DNA of 64,000 nucleotides from the NCBI GenBank assembly GCA_019912665.1, contig JAIOIE010000018.1:536590-600589 (forward strand), read 5' to 3'. Positions 8,489 to 16,840 of this stretch are shown here, one piece after another (within the stretch, counting starts at the first letter, position 1; each line of letters starts with the position of its first letter). Origin of the DNA: Deltaproteobacteria bacterium (lineage in GTDB: Bacteria > Desulfobacterota > GWC2-55-46). The notes below the pieces were generated by a model that worked only from the letters and a program-made list of their open reading frames with translations, was not told the DNA's origin and searched no databases. The translations under genes and the position numbers were made by a program.

Positions 8489-9046
8489 TTACTTACTTTT
8501 TTCGTGCAAAGCCGATTGCGGCGGATGATTTAGCTTAGGCCTGCGGGCTCCCTTCCTCGAAAGTGCGCCGTTTTTTGCTCCCTTCAAGGAGAGGAAAGCC
8601 GCGATAAGGAGCAAGGCGAAGGAGACCTCGAATAAGGTGAGCGAGGCTATCTTGAGGTAGGCGAATTTTTCCGAGACATAGACTATGAGCCAGCCCGAGA
8701 GCGCGTCCGACAGGCCGGATGCGATCGGCATGAGCACGAGCAGGTATTTTGCAAATGCCGGAATCGGCATGGCAGCCGCGAGATGGCCGGCAAGTAATAT
8801 TGCTATGCCCATTGCGAACATGTGCATGTGCGTTATCTCCAGGAGTCCCTGGAAGGAGACCGGGTTCTTGAACGCCTCCTCCGAGCCAAGGTAATGGCTT
8901 ACGACCCCGTGATAGCTCCACCCTATCCTGTCGGCGTGTATCACGAGGCCCGCCAGATGGGAGAAGGCGAGGTAAAGAAGCCCTGCAAAGAGGACCGTCT
9001 TCAGGAGCTTGCCCTGAGGGGCCTCGCCGTTTTTAAGGTACTTCAC
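8489..9046 (-). CDS. Four-helix membrane protein, possible redox partner
   Basis: A 185-residue protein starting at a GTG that overlaps the upstream stop by 4 bp (GTGA), preceded by GGGAGGG, so translation is coupled to the FMN-binding protein. The open frame extends about 53 codons upstream, but only as antisense-like overlap. Four hydrophobic helices are visible (TVLFAGLLYLAFSHLAGLVIH, HMFAMGIAILLAGHLAAAMP, YLLVLMPIASGLSDALSGWL, LTLFEVSFALLLIAAFLSL). His residues cluster in and near the first two helices (SHLAGLVIHA, SYHG, ITHMH, GHLAA) and could bind heme or metal. I do not recognise the family. Confidence 0.78.
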   Translation of the reverse strand: MKYLKNGEAPQGKLLKTVLFAGLLYLAFSHLAGLVIHADRIGWSYHGVVSHYLGSEEAFKNPVSFQGLLEITHMHMFAMGIAILLAGHLAAAMPIPAFAKYLLVLMPIASGLSDALSGWLIVYVSEKFAYLKIASLTLFEVSFALLLIAAFLSLKGAKNGALSRKGARRPKLNHPPQSALHEKSK

Positions 9047-9645
9047 CGCGACCCTCCCTGCAAAACGAGCCCCATTGCCGCAAGCGTCTTCCTTATCTCC
9101 CTTGTAAGGCCGAATGCCGTAAGGGTAGCCCCGGTTATGGACTGTATGTCCCTGTTTATCCAGAGGCTTTCCGTGAGCCTTTTGCCCCTGAACTGGTCGA
9201 GCCACCTTTTCGAGGGTATGTATTCGAGCGGCTCGTAAAAGGCGAGTATCTCGACGTAACGGAGCTCCCCTCCCGGGCTTATGACAGCCATGTACGCCTC
9301 GGGCTTGGTCCTGACGACGTGGCTTTCTATTACCGCGTAACCTTCTATGCCGCCCTTTCCGCGAGCCGCGTAATAGGTGAATAGCTTTGAGCCCGGCCTC
9401 ACCCCCGAAGCCTTCTCGATCTCATCGAGGTCCGTGTCCTTGAGGAAGATTGAATCTCTCATGACTTCAAGCCCTGGAAAGGCCCTCGCAAGGGCCTCGT
9501 CCCTCGTCGCGAAGACCTTCGCGTCAAGGGGCAAGGCCCAGACGAGGAGCGCCGCAAGGACCAGGAAAACAGACCGCGCCTTCAAGGCGGACGCCCCGGC
9601 CGCCTTGAAGCCAAGGAGGAAGAGAGGTCTTTTTTTCTGTCCCAT
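9043..9645 (-). CDS. FMN-binding domain protein, exported (RnfG/NqrC-like)
   Basis: A 200-residue protein with an N-terminal hydrophobic segment (SVFLVLAALLVWALPL), a signal or anchor placing the rest in the periplasm. The C-terminal half is an FMN-binding domain with the flavinylation sequence DIQSITGATLTA; its Thr in SGAT-like context is the usual covalent FMN attachment site set by ApbE. No ApbE is in the window. It lies between the porin and membrane genes in a short-spaced operon, suggesting a periplasmic one-electron carrier between membrane cytochrome and an external acceptor. Confidence 0.88.
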   Translation of the reverse strand: MGQKKRPLFLLGFKAAGASALKARSVFLVLAALLVWALPLDAKVFATRDEALARAFPGLEVMRDSIFLKDTDLDEIEKASGVRPGSKLFTYYAARGKGGIEGYAVIESHVVRTKPEAYMAVISPGGELRYVEILAFYEPLEYIPSKRWLDQFRGKRLTESLWINRDIQSITGATLTAFGLTREIRKTLAAMGLVLQGGSR

Positions 9646-9660
9646 GCGGCGCCTTTCTTC

Positions 9661-10944
9661 TTAGAATATGAAGCCAACGCCCAGGTTGAACTGGTCTATC
9701 TTGTTCTCGTCAAGCCCGGTCCCCTTCCCCTCCGGGAGGTTTGAATCGGTGTCCCTTATCTGGTAGTCCGCCTTTATGACGACATTATGGATGGGTTTAT
9801 ACCCCACGCCCAGGGTCGTTATCTTCCTGTGCTGGGTCGGGTCCTTCGTAACGCCGCTAAAGACCTCGTGGTGGGTGTCGTAGTCCTCATACCTCACAAA
9901 GGGCGTAAGGGCCGCCTCGGACATGGGCTTTATAAGAGGCATTACGTCGTATGCAGCCTCGGCGTACCATCCTCTCGCCTTTTTGCCCACATCGGTCGGA
10001 GGGGCCGCATCGAAGGCGTCATTGCCGTCGAGCCTGCCCTCGACATAGAGGCCGCGTAGCTCAAGCCCCTTCTGCCTGAATATGGCGTGGACCTCCCAGA
10101 GGTCGATATCAGCGTTCTTGTCCGCTGCCGAAACGACGTCACCACCTTTGCCCGCGCCGGCCTCGCCGATATAATAGCTGCCGCCGAGGGAGAAGCCCTC
10201 GGCTATGTCGTACTCGAGGTTCAGTACATAGGCCAGGCTTTCGGCGTTGGCGCTCGTGCCCTTGAACCTGCCGTTCCTTATCCAGTCCGATTTTCTGAAG
10301 CTGTCGGATTTGAGGCCGTTAAGAACCGCGGCCTTGTAGGAGAGGTTACCAACCTCTCCGTGCACCATGACCCCCAGGTCGCGCCAGGTGGTGGGGATTA
10401 TGTTCCTCTCGACCTCGGGGCGGTTTACCCCGTGGATGGTCGTGGGCTCGTGGAACTCGTTCACTATTCCCATGGGCACGAGGAGGAGGCCGGGCCTTAC
10501 GTTAAACGCCTCGTTCACAAGGAAGTCGACATAAAGGAACTCGACGAAGACCTCGTTGGCGTGCTCGAATTCTATCTCCGCGTTGAGCACGATATTGTCC
10601 GTGAACTTGTACCCGGTGTACAGGATGAACCGGAGCGTGTCCGCCAGGTCCTTTTTCGTGTCGTCGAGGTAGTTCGTATAGAAGAACTCGCCGTAGCCGC
10701 CCATGGAGAGCCCGCCCCTTTTGCCGTATACCTTCGAGGCAGCCGGGCCGAGGCCCGAGAAGGACTCGTACTTGTCCTCGGCGACCTCTCCGAGCTTGAG
10801 TTTCTCGACCTCTTCGGTCAAAATCTCCATTTTCCGGTTAAGCTCGCTCAAGTCGCTTTCCGCCGCGCTTCCCTCCGCTGGAATTGTCCCGAAAAGGAGC
10901 GCCGCCGTAAATGCCGTTGCAGTCATGTTCCTCAAGCCTTTCAT
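9661..10944 (-). CDS. Outer-membrane porin-like beta-barrel with coiled-coil N-terminus
   Basis: A 427-residue protein starting at MKGLRNM, preceded by GAGGGG; the longer frame upstream lacks a comparable site. It has a signal peptide (cleavage near AEGSAAES) and a short coiled coil (LSELNRKMEILTEEVEKLK) typical of trimeric porins. Amphipathic beta strands with many aromatic and charged residues follow, and the terminal residue is Phe (LGVGFIF), the BAM recognition signal. It resembles phosphate-selective or DcaP-type porins. It is followed at 15 bp by the FMN-binding gene. Cargo is unknown; the Fur-like sites upstream hint at iron. Confidence 0.85.
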   Translation of the reverse strand: MKGLRNMTATAFTAALLFGTIPAEGSAAESDLSELNRKMEILTEEVEKLKLGEVAEDKYESFSGLGPAASKVYGKRGGLSMGGYGEFFYTNYLDDTKKDLADTLRFILYTGYKFTDNIVLNAEIEFEHANEVFVEFLYVDFLVNEAFNVRPGLLLVPMGIVNEFHEPTTIHGVNRPEVERNIIPTTWRDLGVMVHGEVGNLSYKAAVLNGLKSDSFRKSDWIRNGRFKGTSANAESLAYVLNLEYDIAEGFSLGGSYYIGEAGAGKGGDVVSAADKNADIDLWEVHAIFRQKGLELRGLYVEGRLDGNDAFDAAPPTDVGKKARGWYAEAAYDVMPLIKPMSEAALTPFVRYEDYDTHHEVFSGVTKDPTQHRKITTLGVGYKPIHNVVIKADYQIRDTDSNLPEGKGTGLDENKIDQFNLGVGFIF

Positions 10945-11204
10945 CTTCCCCTCCTCTTTGCTTCGTTGGTCTATACCGGCCCGTTGATTAATCCAGGGCG
11001 GCAGTGCAGTCCGAACGCTCAATCGGCTCCGAGCGCTATTGCTTGCATATCCCGCCTCAAATACGTGAGCCGCAGTGAATGCGGCATCGATACGGGACTC
11101 GGAATCCTCTGGGGTTAAATACGGCGCTCGGAAAGCACTCGCCTTCAGCCCTGGAAGGGCCTGAGGGTAGATGGGATGACGGATGTATCAACAAACGGGG
11201 GCTA

Positions 11205-11366
11205 TCAATCTCTTTCGGCTCCAGGACTGCCTATTTCCTGGATAAGCCTGCACTTCGGGCATTTTATCTCCACATGCCTGACCTCTCCTTTCATGAGGAG
11301 CCTGTTGCACTTCCTGCACCTGATCTCGGCTTTAAGCTTGCCATCCAATTCACCGGGCGTGTCCAT
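11205..11366 (-). CDS. Small Com-like zinc-ribbon protein (53 aa)
   Basis: A 53-residue frame below usual length cut-offs. It starts at an ATG preceded by AGAGGTGG with 2-5 nt spacing. It has two CxxC knuckles, CRKC (residues 17-20) and CPKC (36-39), separated by LLMKGEVRHVEIK, the pattern of the Mu Com family of small zinc-finger proteins. Com itself is a phage translational activator, but stand-alone homologues occur in many bacteria with unknown roles. It lies just upstream of the porin gene on the same strand, and between that gene and two Fur-like sites. Confidence 0.72.
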   Translation of the reverse strand: MDTPGELDGKLKAEIRCRKCNRLLMKGEVRHVEIKCPKCRLIQEIGSPGAERD

Positions 11367-11431
11367 GACCACCTCTTTTGTACGGCTGCGCGCCCGGGCC
11401 GCTCAGAAAAGGGGCCCGGACAATGCTGTGA

Positions 11432-11450
11432 TTTGATTTTCATGTTCATT
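11432..11450 (-). promoter_or_regulatory. Fur-box-like site 1
   Basis: A 19-bp site whose minus-strand sequence is AATGAACATGAAAATCAAA. It matches 17 of 19 positions of a second copy at 11529-11547. Both resemble the Fur consensus form TGANAATNATTNTCA, with about three mismatches. It lies 66 bp upstream of the Com-like gene and ahead of the porin/FMN/cytochrome b genes. Iron-dependent regulation is inferred. Confidence 0.4.
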
Positions 11451-11528
11451 AACCGCGGGCACCTCCCCAGGCACTGGTCCCGCGCGGCCAGCTGAGCTGC
11501 CCCGGACCGGAGTCCGGGACATTTTGAA

Positions 11529-11547
11529 TTTGACTTTCATATTCATT
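11529..11547 (-). promoter_or_regulatory. Fur-box-like site 2
   Basis: Minus-strand sequence AATGAATATGAAAGTCAAA, the near-identical partner of the site at 11432-11450, centre to centre 97 bp apart. Between them is a CCCGGAC/GTCCGGG hairpin (11502-11520 region). The gene-free stretch 11367-11732 holds these sites and no credible frame. Confidence 0.4.
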
Positions 11548-11732
11548 TACACCGGATCTACTTGCCTTGTCAAGCGGATTCGTGCAAGCCGTTCCTTTTT
11601 TCTTCATTCGTGCTTTTCGGCCCCGGCGTGAGGCCGCAGAAGTCCCTATCCTTAAAGGGACTGTCTCATGCGGTCTTGAGGCGCTGAAAGGAGCTTAAAA
11701 CGGGTTCTGGTGCGGAGGAGCGTCCGTTTTCG

Positions 11733-12497
11733 CTAGGGGCCGGACTTTTTTCTGGCTGAGCGGAAGATATAAAGCGCGAAGAAGAGAAAGGCCGTATAGA
11801 CCATTAGCCCCATCCCTACCTTTGCGAGAAAACCGTAATCCGGGCCGTAGGTTCCGGTCTCCTCGTCATAGGTATAGCAGATGGATTTGAGGAAACCTAA
11901 TATGCCGGATGATTGCGGGGGAGCGGGCGCGGCCGCAGGGTCCAGAGAGGACCTTACAGCCTCGGAAAACTCCTTGGGGTCGATTTCGTTCCCGTAAAGC
12001 CGCCTTGCCACCCTGCCGTCAGGCCCTATGATGACCGCCAGGTTCGGATGGTCAAAGCCGTTTGCCGTCTTCCTGTATGCGGACCCCGCTTCTCTTACGA
12101 GCGCGTCGACGGTCTTCTGATCGGAGGTCGCAAATTTCCACGATCCGAAGTCGTCCGTGAATTTCCCGCCGTACTCCTTAAGCGCCTCCGGGGTGTCGTT
12201 CGCGGTATCGAAACCAATTGTAAGCGCGGTGAAGGCGGTCCCGAAGCCCGAGCCCGGGCTCATGAACGCGCCCCTCAAGCTGTCGGTATGGGTGCCGCAG
12301 GTATGGGTGCAGGATGTGTAGACGAAGCTTAAGACCAGCGGCTTTCCATATAGCTCGCTCAATCTGAAGGACTTGCCGTCCTGGTCGACGAGGGTGCGGT
12401 CTGTCAATCGTGCGCCGGCCGGGACCTCTGAATAGCACATGGAGGGCGCGGCAAGGGCCAGGATTGCAATCAATATGGCTGAAAGCGCGCGGATCAC
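11733..12497 (-). CDS. SCO1/SenC family copper chaperone for cytochrome oxidase
   Basis: Thioredoxin-fold protein that delivers copper to, or reduces, the CuA site of oxidase subunit II. The 254-residue protein has an N-terminal signal (MIRALSAILIAILALAAPSMC), the copper-binding TSCTHTCG motif (CxxxC) near residue 62, and the conserved His in GFDHPN near residue 150. A C-terminal extension with a transmembrane helix (VGMGLMVYTAFLFFALYIF) is unlike most SCO proteins and would anchor the domain to the membrane. GTG start, 2 bp after the ctaB stop, so it is the last gene of the oxidase operon. Confidence 0.93.
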   Translation of the reverse strand: MIRALSAILIAILALAAPSMCYSEVPAGARLTDRTLVDQDGKSFRLSELYGKPLVLSFVYTSCTHTCGTHTDSLRGAFMSPGSGFGTAFTALTIGFDTANDTPEALKEYGGKFTDDFGSWKFATSDQKTVDALVREAGSAYRKTANGFDHPNLAVIIGPDGRVARRLYGNEIDPKEFSEAVRSSLDPAAAPAPPQSSGILGFLKSICYTYDEETGTYGPDYGFLAKVGMGLMVYTAFLFFALYIFRSARKKSGP

Positions 12498-12499
12498 CG

Positions 12500-13423
12500 C
12501 TATCCCGCGAGGGCGTCCAATATTACGCCCGCAAAGAGTATGGCAAGGTATGCCATGGAGGCCTTGAAGTTCCTCCAGGCAGCCTCCTTTGACTGGTCTC
12601 TTACGAGGAGCGCGCTACGGTAAAGGAAGAGCCCACCGGCGATCGCGGCGGATGCCGCATATAGCGCCCCGAAAAGGCCGAGTGCGACCGGAACGAAAGA
12701 GGACGCGACGAGCACCGCGGTATTCGCCATTATCCAGACGGCAGCCTTCCTGTCGCCCACCACGTTAGGGAGCATCGGCACCCCCGCCCTCTCGTAGTCT
12801 TCCCTGTGCACTATGGCGAAGCTCCAGAAGTGCGACGGGGTCCAGAAAAAAAGGACCACCGCTAGCAGGACAGGGGCCGAGCAGAAGGCCGGCTCTGCCG
12901 AAGCGCCTCCGGCGAGCACGGCGAAGCTGCCGGCGAGGCCCCCTATCACGATATTGAGGCTGCTCCTTCTCTTGAGCCACACGGTGTAGACGACCGCGTA
13001 GACGAACGCGCCCAGGAAAAGGTGGAGCGCCACCATGTAGTTGAGCTTAAGTAGCGAGACCGCCACCGAAATGGCGAGGAGGATAACGGCGAGCACCGGA
13101 GCGGCGGACGGCGGGCAGGCCGAAACGAGCGGCCTGCCCCTGGTCCTCTTCATTACAGCGTCTATGTCCCTGTCGAAATAGTGGTTGAGAGCGCTCGCGG
13201 CTGAAGCCGCGGCCATCGTTGCCAAAGCAAGATACAGGGCCTTTTCCGGCGAGAACCCGTAAGGCGCGGCAAGAAGCCCCACGACCGCCGAGAGCGTTAT
13301 GAGCCAGCATATCCTGAGCTTCAATAGGGCCAGGCACCTCGATTGCCTGAGAAGCCCCGCTGCTCCGGATGCCGTTAAGGCCTTTAGCCCCGTCGGGATT
13401 ATTTGAGTGATGGCTACCCGCAT
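12500..13423 (-). CDS. ctaB: Protoheme IX farnesyltransferase (heme O synthase)
   Basis: Integral membrane UbiA-family prenyltransferase that makes heme O, the precursor of heme A. About nine hydrophobic helices are present, with the prenyl-diphosphate binding motif NHYFDRDIDAVMKRT and the second Asp-containing loop near HREDYERAGVPMLP. I use the ATG at MRVAIT, preceded by CAGGGGGG; the 32 extra codons upstream lack a good site and look low-complexity. At 307 aa it is normal for CyoE/CtaB. It lies between coxA and sco in the oxidase operon; the 177-bp gap before it shows no other gene. Confidence 0.95.
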   Translation of the reverse strand: MRVAITQIIPTGLKALTASGAAGLLRQSRCLALLKLRICWLITLSAVVGLLAAPYGFSPEKALYLALATMAAASAASALNHYFDRDIDAVMKRTRGRPLVSACPPSAAPVLAVILLAISVAVSLLKLNYMVALHLFLGAFVYAVVYTVWLKRRSSLNIVIGGLAGSFAVLAGGASAEPAFCSAPVLLAVVLFFWTPSHFWSFAIVHREDYERAGVPMLPNVVGDRKAAVWIMANTAVLVASSFVPVALGLFGALYAASAAIAGGLFLYRSALLVRDQSKEAAWRNFKASMAYLAILFAGVILDALAG

Positions 13424-13600
13424 GTCAGCCCCCCTGATTGATTCGTCTCCGCCGGCCTTTTCACATGCCTGCACCTTTCGATGACCGGGCAGCCTGACCC
13501 GGCCCTGCACGCCGGGCAAGCGCCGATTTCTGAAAAATCGTCCGGCCGTTCCGGGGTCACCCCTGATTCCGCCCTGGCCGGACCGATACCAGTCCTGATG

Positions 13601-15229
13601 CTATTTGCCGTATCCGTAAGGGCTCCAGTCCTCGGGGACTTTCACCTCCCCGCCGAAGTTGCCGGGCGGAGGGGGCGAAGGCGCGTGCGTCCATTCAAGC
13701 GAGCGCGAGCCCCAGGGGTTGGGCCCGACCTTTTTGCCGAAAAAAACGCAGTGCAGCCAGGAGATGAGCACCACCAGCGCCCCGAGTAGTATTATATACG
13801 AACCGATGGTCGCCCACTGCTGCATCCATTCCAGCTCAGGGAACTGCTGGTAATCGTAATACCTCCGCGGCAGGCCCTTAACTCCCATAATCAGCGTGAA
13901 CATGAATGTTATGTTCACGCCTATGAAGAAGAGAAAGAACCCGAGCTTCCCGAGCGTTTCGCTGTACATCCTGCCGGTCATCTTGGGGAGCACGTAATAG
14001 GTGCCGCCGAGTATCGCGGTGGTCATGGAAACGGCCATGACGTAGTGGAAGTGGCCGGGCATCCAGTAAGTGTCCGTGAGGTGCATGTAGATGGCGGACA
14101 TGGCGTTTGGTATCCCGGTCAATCCTCCTACGAGGAAGAGAAAGAGGAACCCGGCTGCGTAGAGCATTGGCGTCGAATACTGTATTGAGCCCTTGTAGAG
14201 AGTGCCAAGGAGCCCAATCATGAGGAGCCCGACCGGCACGCTTATGACGAGCGTGGTGAACACATGGATGAGCACCATCCAGTTGGGGATGCCCGCGATA
14301 TAGAGGTGGTGCGCCCAGACCAGGCCCGTAAGGCCCAGGACGCCGAAGATGCCGTAATAGACCATCTTCATGTGGTTGAATATCCTGTTCCTGGCGAATG
14401 TTGCCACTATCTCGTAAATGAGCCCTACAGCCGGAAGGAATATTACATAGACCGCGGGGTGCGAGTAGAACCAGAAGAGGTTCTCGTATATGAGGGCGCT
14501 CCCGCCGGCGGCGGCGTTGAAGAAATGCGTGCCGAGGTACTTATCGAGCGAGAGCATAGTGACCGCCACGCCCAGTATCGGGACGAATATTATCTGTATG
14601 ATGAAGGCCGCCAGGGTGCACCAGATGAAGATGTTGAGCTTGCTCCAGGTAAGGCCAGGAGCCCTCATGTAGATTATCGTCGTAAGGAAGTTCACCCCCG
14701 CCGCTATCGATGAAAAGCCCATGAGGAGCACGGTGAAGGTATAGAAAGCGGTGTTGCCGCCCGTGAGGAGCGAGTACGGCGGGTAGCCCGTCCACATTAT
14801 GTCCGGCGGATCGGGTATTACGAACGTGAGGAGCGCCACGACCAGGCCCATCCAGAAGAGCCAGACGCTAAGCGCGTTCACCCTCGGGAACGCGACATCC
14901 TTCGCGCCTATCATGAGCGGGACGTAGTAGTTGGCGAAAAAGCCGGTGAGCGCCGGTATCTGGTAGCCGAGTATCATCGCGGCCCCGTGGAAGTAGAGCC
15001 ATGTGTTATAGGCGCCCGGGTTGTCCGTCACGGTCGGGCCGAGGCTCGCAAGCTCCGTCCTCATGAGGATGGCCATTATTCCCGCGACCAGGAAGGCGGC
15101 GAAAGCGCCTATCATGTAGAGCACCGCGACCCTCTTGTGGTCCGTCGTGAAGACCCATTCCTTGAGGCTGAATCCGGAGCCGGCCGCGTGGCGCGTGTCT
15201 ACGGAACCGGTGACCATGGTTGAGCTCAT
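13601..15229 (-). CDS. coxA: Cytochrome c oxidase subunit I, A2-type
   Basis: Catalytic subunit of an aa3-type heme-copper oxidase, reducing O2 to water and pumping protons. The 542 residues contain about twelve helices. Ligand motifs are FHGAAM (heme a), YSHPAVY (CuB His with the cross-linked Tyr region), VWAHHLYI (CuB His pair) and PGHFHY (heme a3 and a). The YSHPxVY form, with Ala where A1 enzymes have the D-channel Glu of GHPEV, marks the A2 subtype known from Rhodothermus and Thermus-like oxidases. Start preceded by TAGGAGGGG, 9 bp after coxB. Confidence 0.97.
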   Translation of the reverse strand: MSSTMVTGSVDTRHAAGSGFSLKEWVFTTDHKRVAVLYMIGAFAAFLVAGIMAILMRTELASLGPTVTDNPGAYNTWLYFHGAAMILGYQIPALTGFFANYYVPLMIGAKDVAFPRVNALSVWLFWMGLVVALLTFVIPDPPDIMWTGYPPYSLLTGGNTAFYTFTVLLMGFSSIAAGVNFLTTIIYMRAPGLTWSKLNIFIWCTLAAFIIQIIFVPILGVAVTMLSLDKYLGTHFFNAAAGGSALIYENLFWFYSHPAVYVIFLPAVGLIYEIVATFARNRIFNHMKMVYYGIFGVLGLTGLVWAHHLYIAGIPNWMVLIHVFTTLVISVPVGLLMIGLLGTLYKGSIQYSTPMLYAAGFLFLFLVGGLTGIPNAMSAIYMHLTDTYWMPGHFHYVMAVSMTTAILGGTYYVLPKMTGRMYSETLGKLGFFLFFIGVNITFMFTLIMGVKGLPRRYYDYQQFPELEWMQQWATIGSYIILLGALVVLISWLHCVFFGKKVGPNPWGSRSLEWTHAPSPPPPGNFGGEVKVPEDWSPYGYGK

Positions 15230-15238
15230 ATACCCCTC

Positions 15239-15952
15239 CTAAGCTTCTTTTTTCTGAGGAGTGTTCTCCTCTATCCATTTCTTGAACTCTGCCTCGGGCA
15301 TCACGATGACCTTGCCGTGCATGCTCGAATGCAGGGTGCCACAGAACTCCGCACAGGTCATGACGTGCTCGCCCGCCGTTTTCGGGTAAAACCAGATGTA
15401 GGTGTCCATGCCGGGAACCGTGTCCCACTTGACCTTGAAATCCGGTATGAAGAAGCTATGGAGGACGTCCCTGCTCGAAAGCGCCACCTTTACGGGCGTT
15501 CCCTCCGGTACCCTTAGCTCGTTCGTGGTGGTCGCCCCGCCGGGGTAGGTTATGTCCCAGCCCCACATGTACGCCTCGACCTTGACCTCGTAAGACCCTT
15601 CGGGCACCTCCCTCATCTTGTTCCAGAGCTCGAAGTTCTTGGCCGCGAGGAAGACGTCGTCGGCCAGGAATATGAAAGCCGGGATGATCACCCAGCCAAG
15701 GGAGGCAAGAGGCGTAAGCGCCGTGCCCTTCCCCTCCTCTCCTTCTTTCCTCCTCCTGTACCTTATGAGCAGATAGAGAGTAACCGCCGCAAAGATGACC
15801 CCGATAATGGTTATGTCCAGCAAGAGCTCCTGCCAGAGGTGGTGCCAGCCTTCGGTTATGTCCGGCACGGCGCCGCCGCCCTCAGCGGCATCGGCCAGTT
15901 TCACCGGCAGAAGGAGGGCGCCCCCCGCGATGAGCCGCCTGAATGTCTTCAT
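15239..15952 (-). CDS. coxB: Cytochrome c oxidase subunit II
   Basis: Carries the CuA center that accepts electrons from cytochrome c. The 237-residue protein has a signal-like N-terminus, two membrane helices (WQELLLDITIIGVIFAAVTLY and LGWVIIPAFIFLADDVFL) and a periplasmic cupredoxin domain. CuA ligands are visible: His in VLHSFFIPDF and the CAEFCGTLHSSM motif. There is no C-terminal heme c domain, unlike caa3 enzymes, so an external cytochrome c or cupredoxin donor is needed. AAAGGAGC site; lies between coxC and coxA. Confidence 0.96.
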   Translation of the reverse strand: MKTFRRLIAGGALLLPVKLADAAEGGGAVPDITEGWHHLWQELLLDITIIGVIFAAVTLYLLIRYRRRKEGEEGKGTALTPLASLGWVIIPAFIFLADDVFLAAKNFELWNKMREVPEGSYEVKVEAYMWGWDITYPGGATTTNELRVPEGTPVKVALSSRDVLHSFFIPDFKVKWDTVPGMDTYIWFYPKTAGEHVMTCAEFCGTLHSSMHGKVIVMPEAEFKKWIEENTPQKKEA

Positions 15953-15997
15953 ATATTCCAGCTCCTTTCCTCTCTCATTATAATAACCGCCCCAGCC

Positions 15998-16759
15998 CTA
16001 CCAGAAATAGAGCTGCGAGACCACGAAGAACCATACTACGTCAACGAAATGCCAGTAGACCGAGGCTGATTTGACGAAGGCCTTGTTGACCTTGCCAGAG
16101 AGCGCCGGGAGGAGTATGCACAGGAAAAGCGCCAGCCCCACAATTACGTGAGATCCGTGGAAACCCGTTATGGAGAAAAAGGACGACGAGAAGACGTTCG
16201 TGCCGAAGGTGAAGCCGTGGTGGTAGAACTCGGTCCACTCGAAAGCGGATATGCCGAGGAAGACCGTGCCCAGGACCATCGTGACCACGAGCCAGAAGAT
16301 GAACCCTTTCCTGTCGTAATGCTCCTCCTCTATCTTCTCCTCGGCGAGGTGGATGGTGAAGCTCGAGGCGACCAATATGAAGGTCATGACCACGGGCACA
16401 GCCATCGACATCTCCGGGGTGCCGGGCGGTGGCCAGAAAGGCGCCGTAAGCCTTGTCACCCAGTATGCCGCGAAAAAGCCTATGAAGAGGAAGGCCTCAG
16501 CCACTATGAAAAACGGCATTGCCCAGACGCTCAAGCCTATCGAGTACCCGTGCTCGTCTTCCAGCCCCTCCCTGACCCAGCCTATGATGGATATGAGCAC
16601 CAGCGGCGCCCCTATCCCCAGGCAGATGAAGGCCGCCATCGGCATCTTGTAGACAAAATAGAAGCCGAAGGCCAGCGGCGCGAGGAAGAGTATCCCCACG
16701 CTCACCAGGAGCGGCCAGTAGCTGGTGTGCCACTTCAGTTCATGCGCGTGCCCGTTCAT
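15998..16759 (-). CDS. coxC: Cytochrome c oxidase subunit III
   Basis: A 253-residue membrane subunit with about seven helices. Family features include the conserved Glu in FLGISAFEWTEFYHHGFTF and the HGSHVIVG block, which bound the lipid cleft near the proton uptake side in characterised oxidases. Strong CAGGAGGT site. It is the first structural oxidase gene in this operon (order coxC-coxB-coxA), which differs from the common coxB-A-C order, and it follows rrf2 by 81 bp. Confidence 0.94.
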   Translation of the reverse strand: MNGHAHELKWHTSYWPLLVSVGILFLAPLAFGFYFVYKMPMAAFICLGIGAPLVLISIIGWVREGLEDEHGYSIGLSVWAMPFFIVAEAFLFIGFFAAYWVTRLTAPFWPPPGTPEMSMAVPVVMTFILVASSFTIHLAEEKIEEEHYDRKGFIFWLVVTMVLGTVFLGISAFEWTEFYHHGFTFGTNVFSSSFFSITGFHGSHVIVGLALFLCILLPALSGKVNKAFVKSASVYWHFVDVVWFFVVSQLYFW

Positions 16760-16840
16760 CTCGTTTTACCTCCTGGACAGTCCGGCCTTCCGGCCGGATT
16801 TTTGCGATTTTTTGGATAATTAAGGTCTTCTTAGTCCTTT

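Noticed and set aside
10087-11118. 343-codon open frame on the plus strand
   Set aside because: It is antisense to the porin gene and its signal peptide region; no motif or ribosome site.
11079-11495. 138-codon plus-strand frame in the region upstream of the porin
   Set aside because: The opposite strand holds a better-supported zinc-ribbon gene with paired CxxC motifs and a ribosome site.
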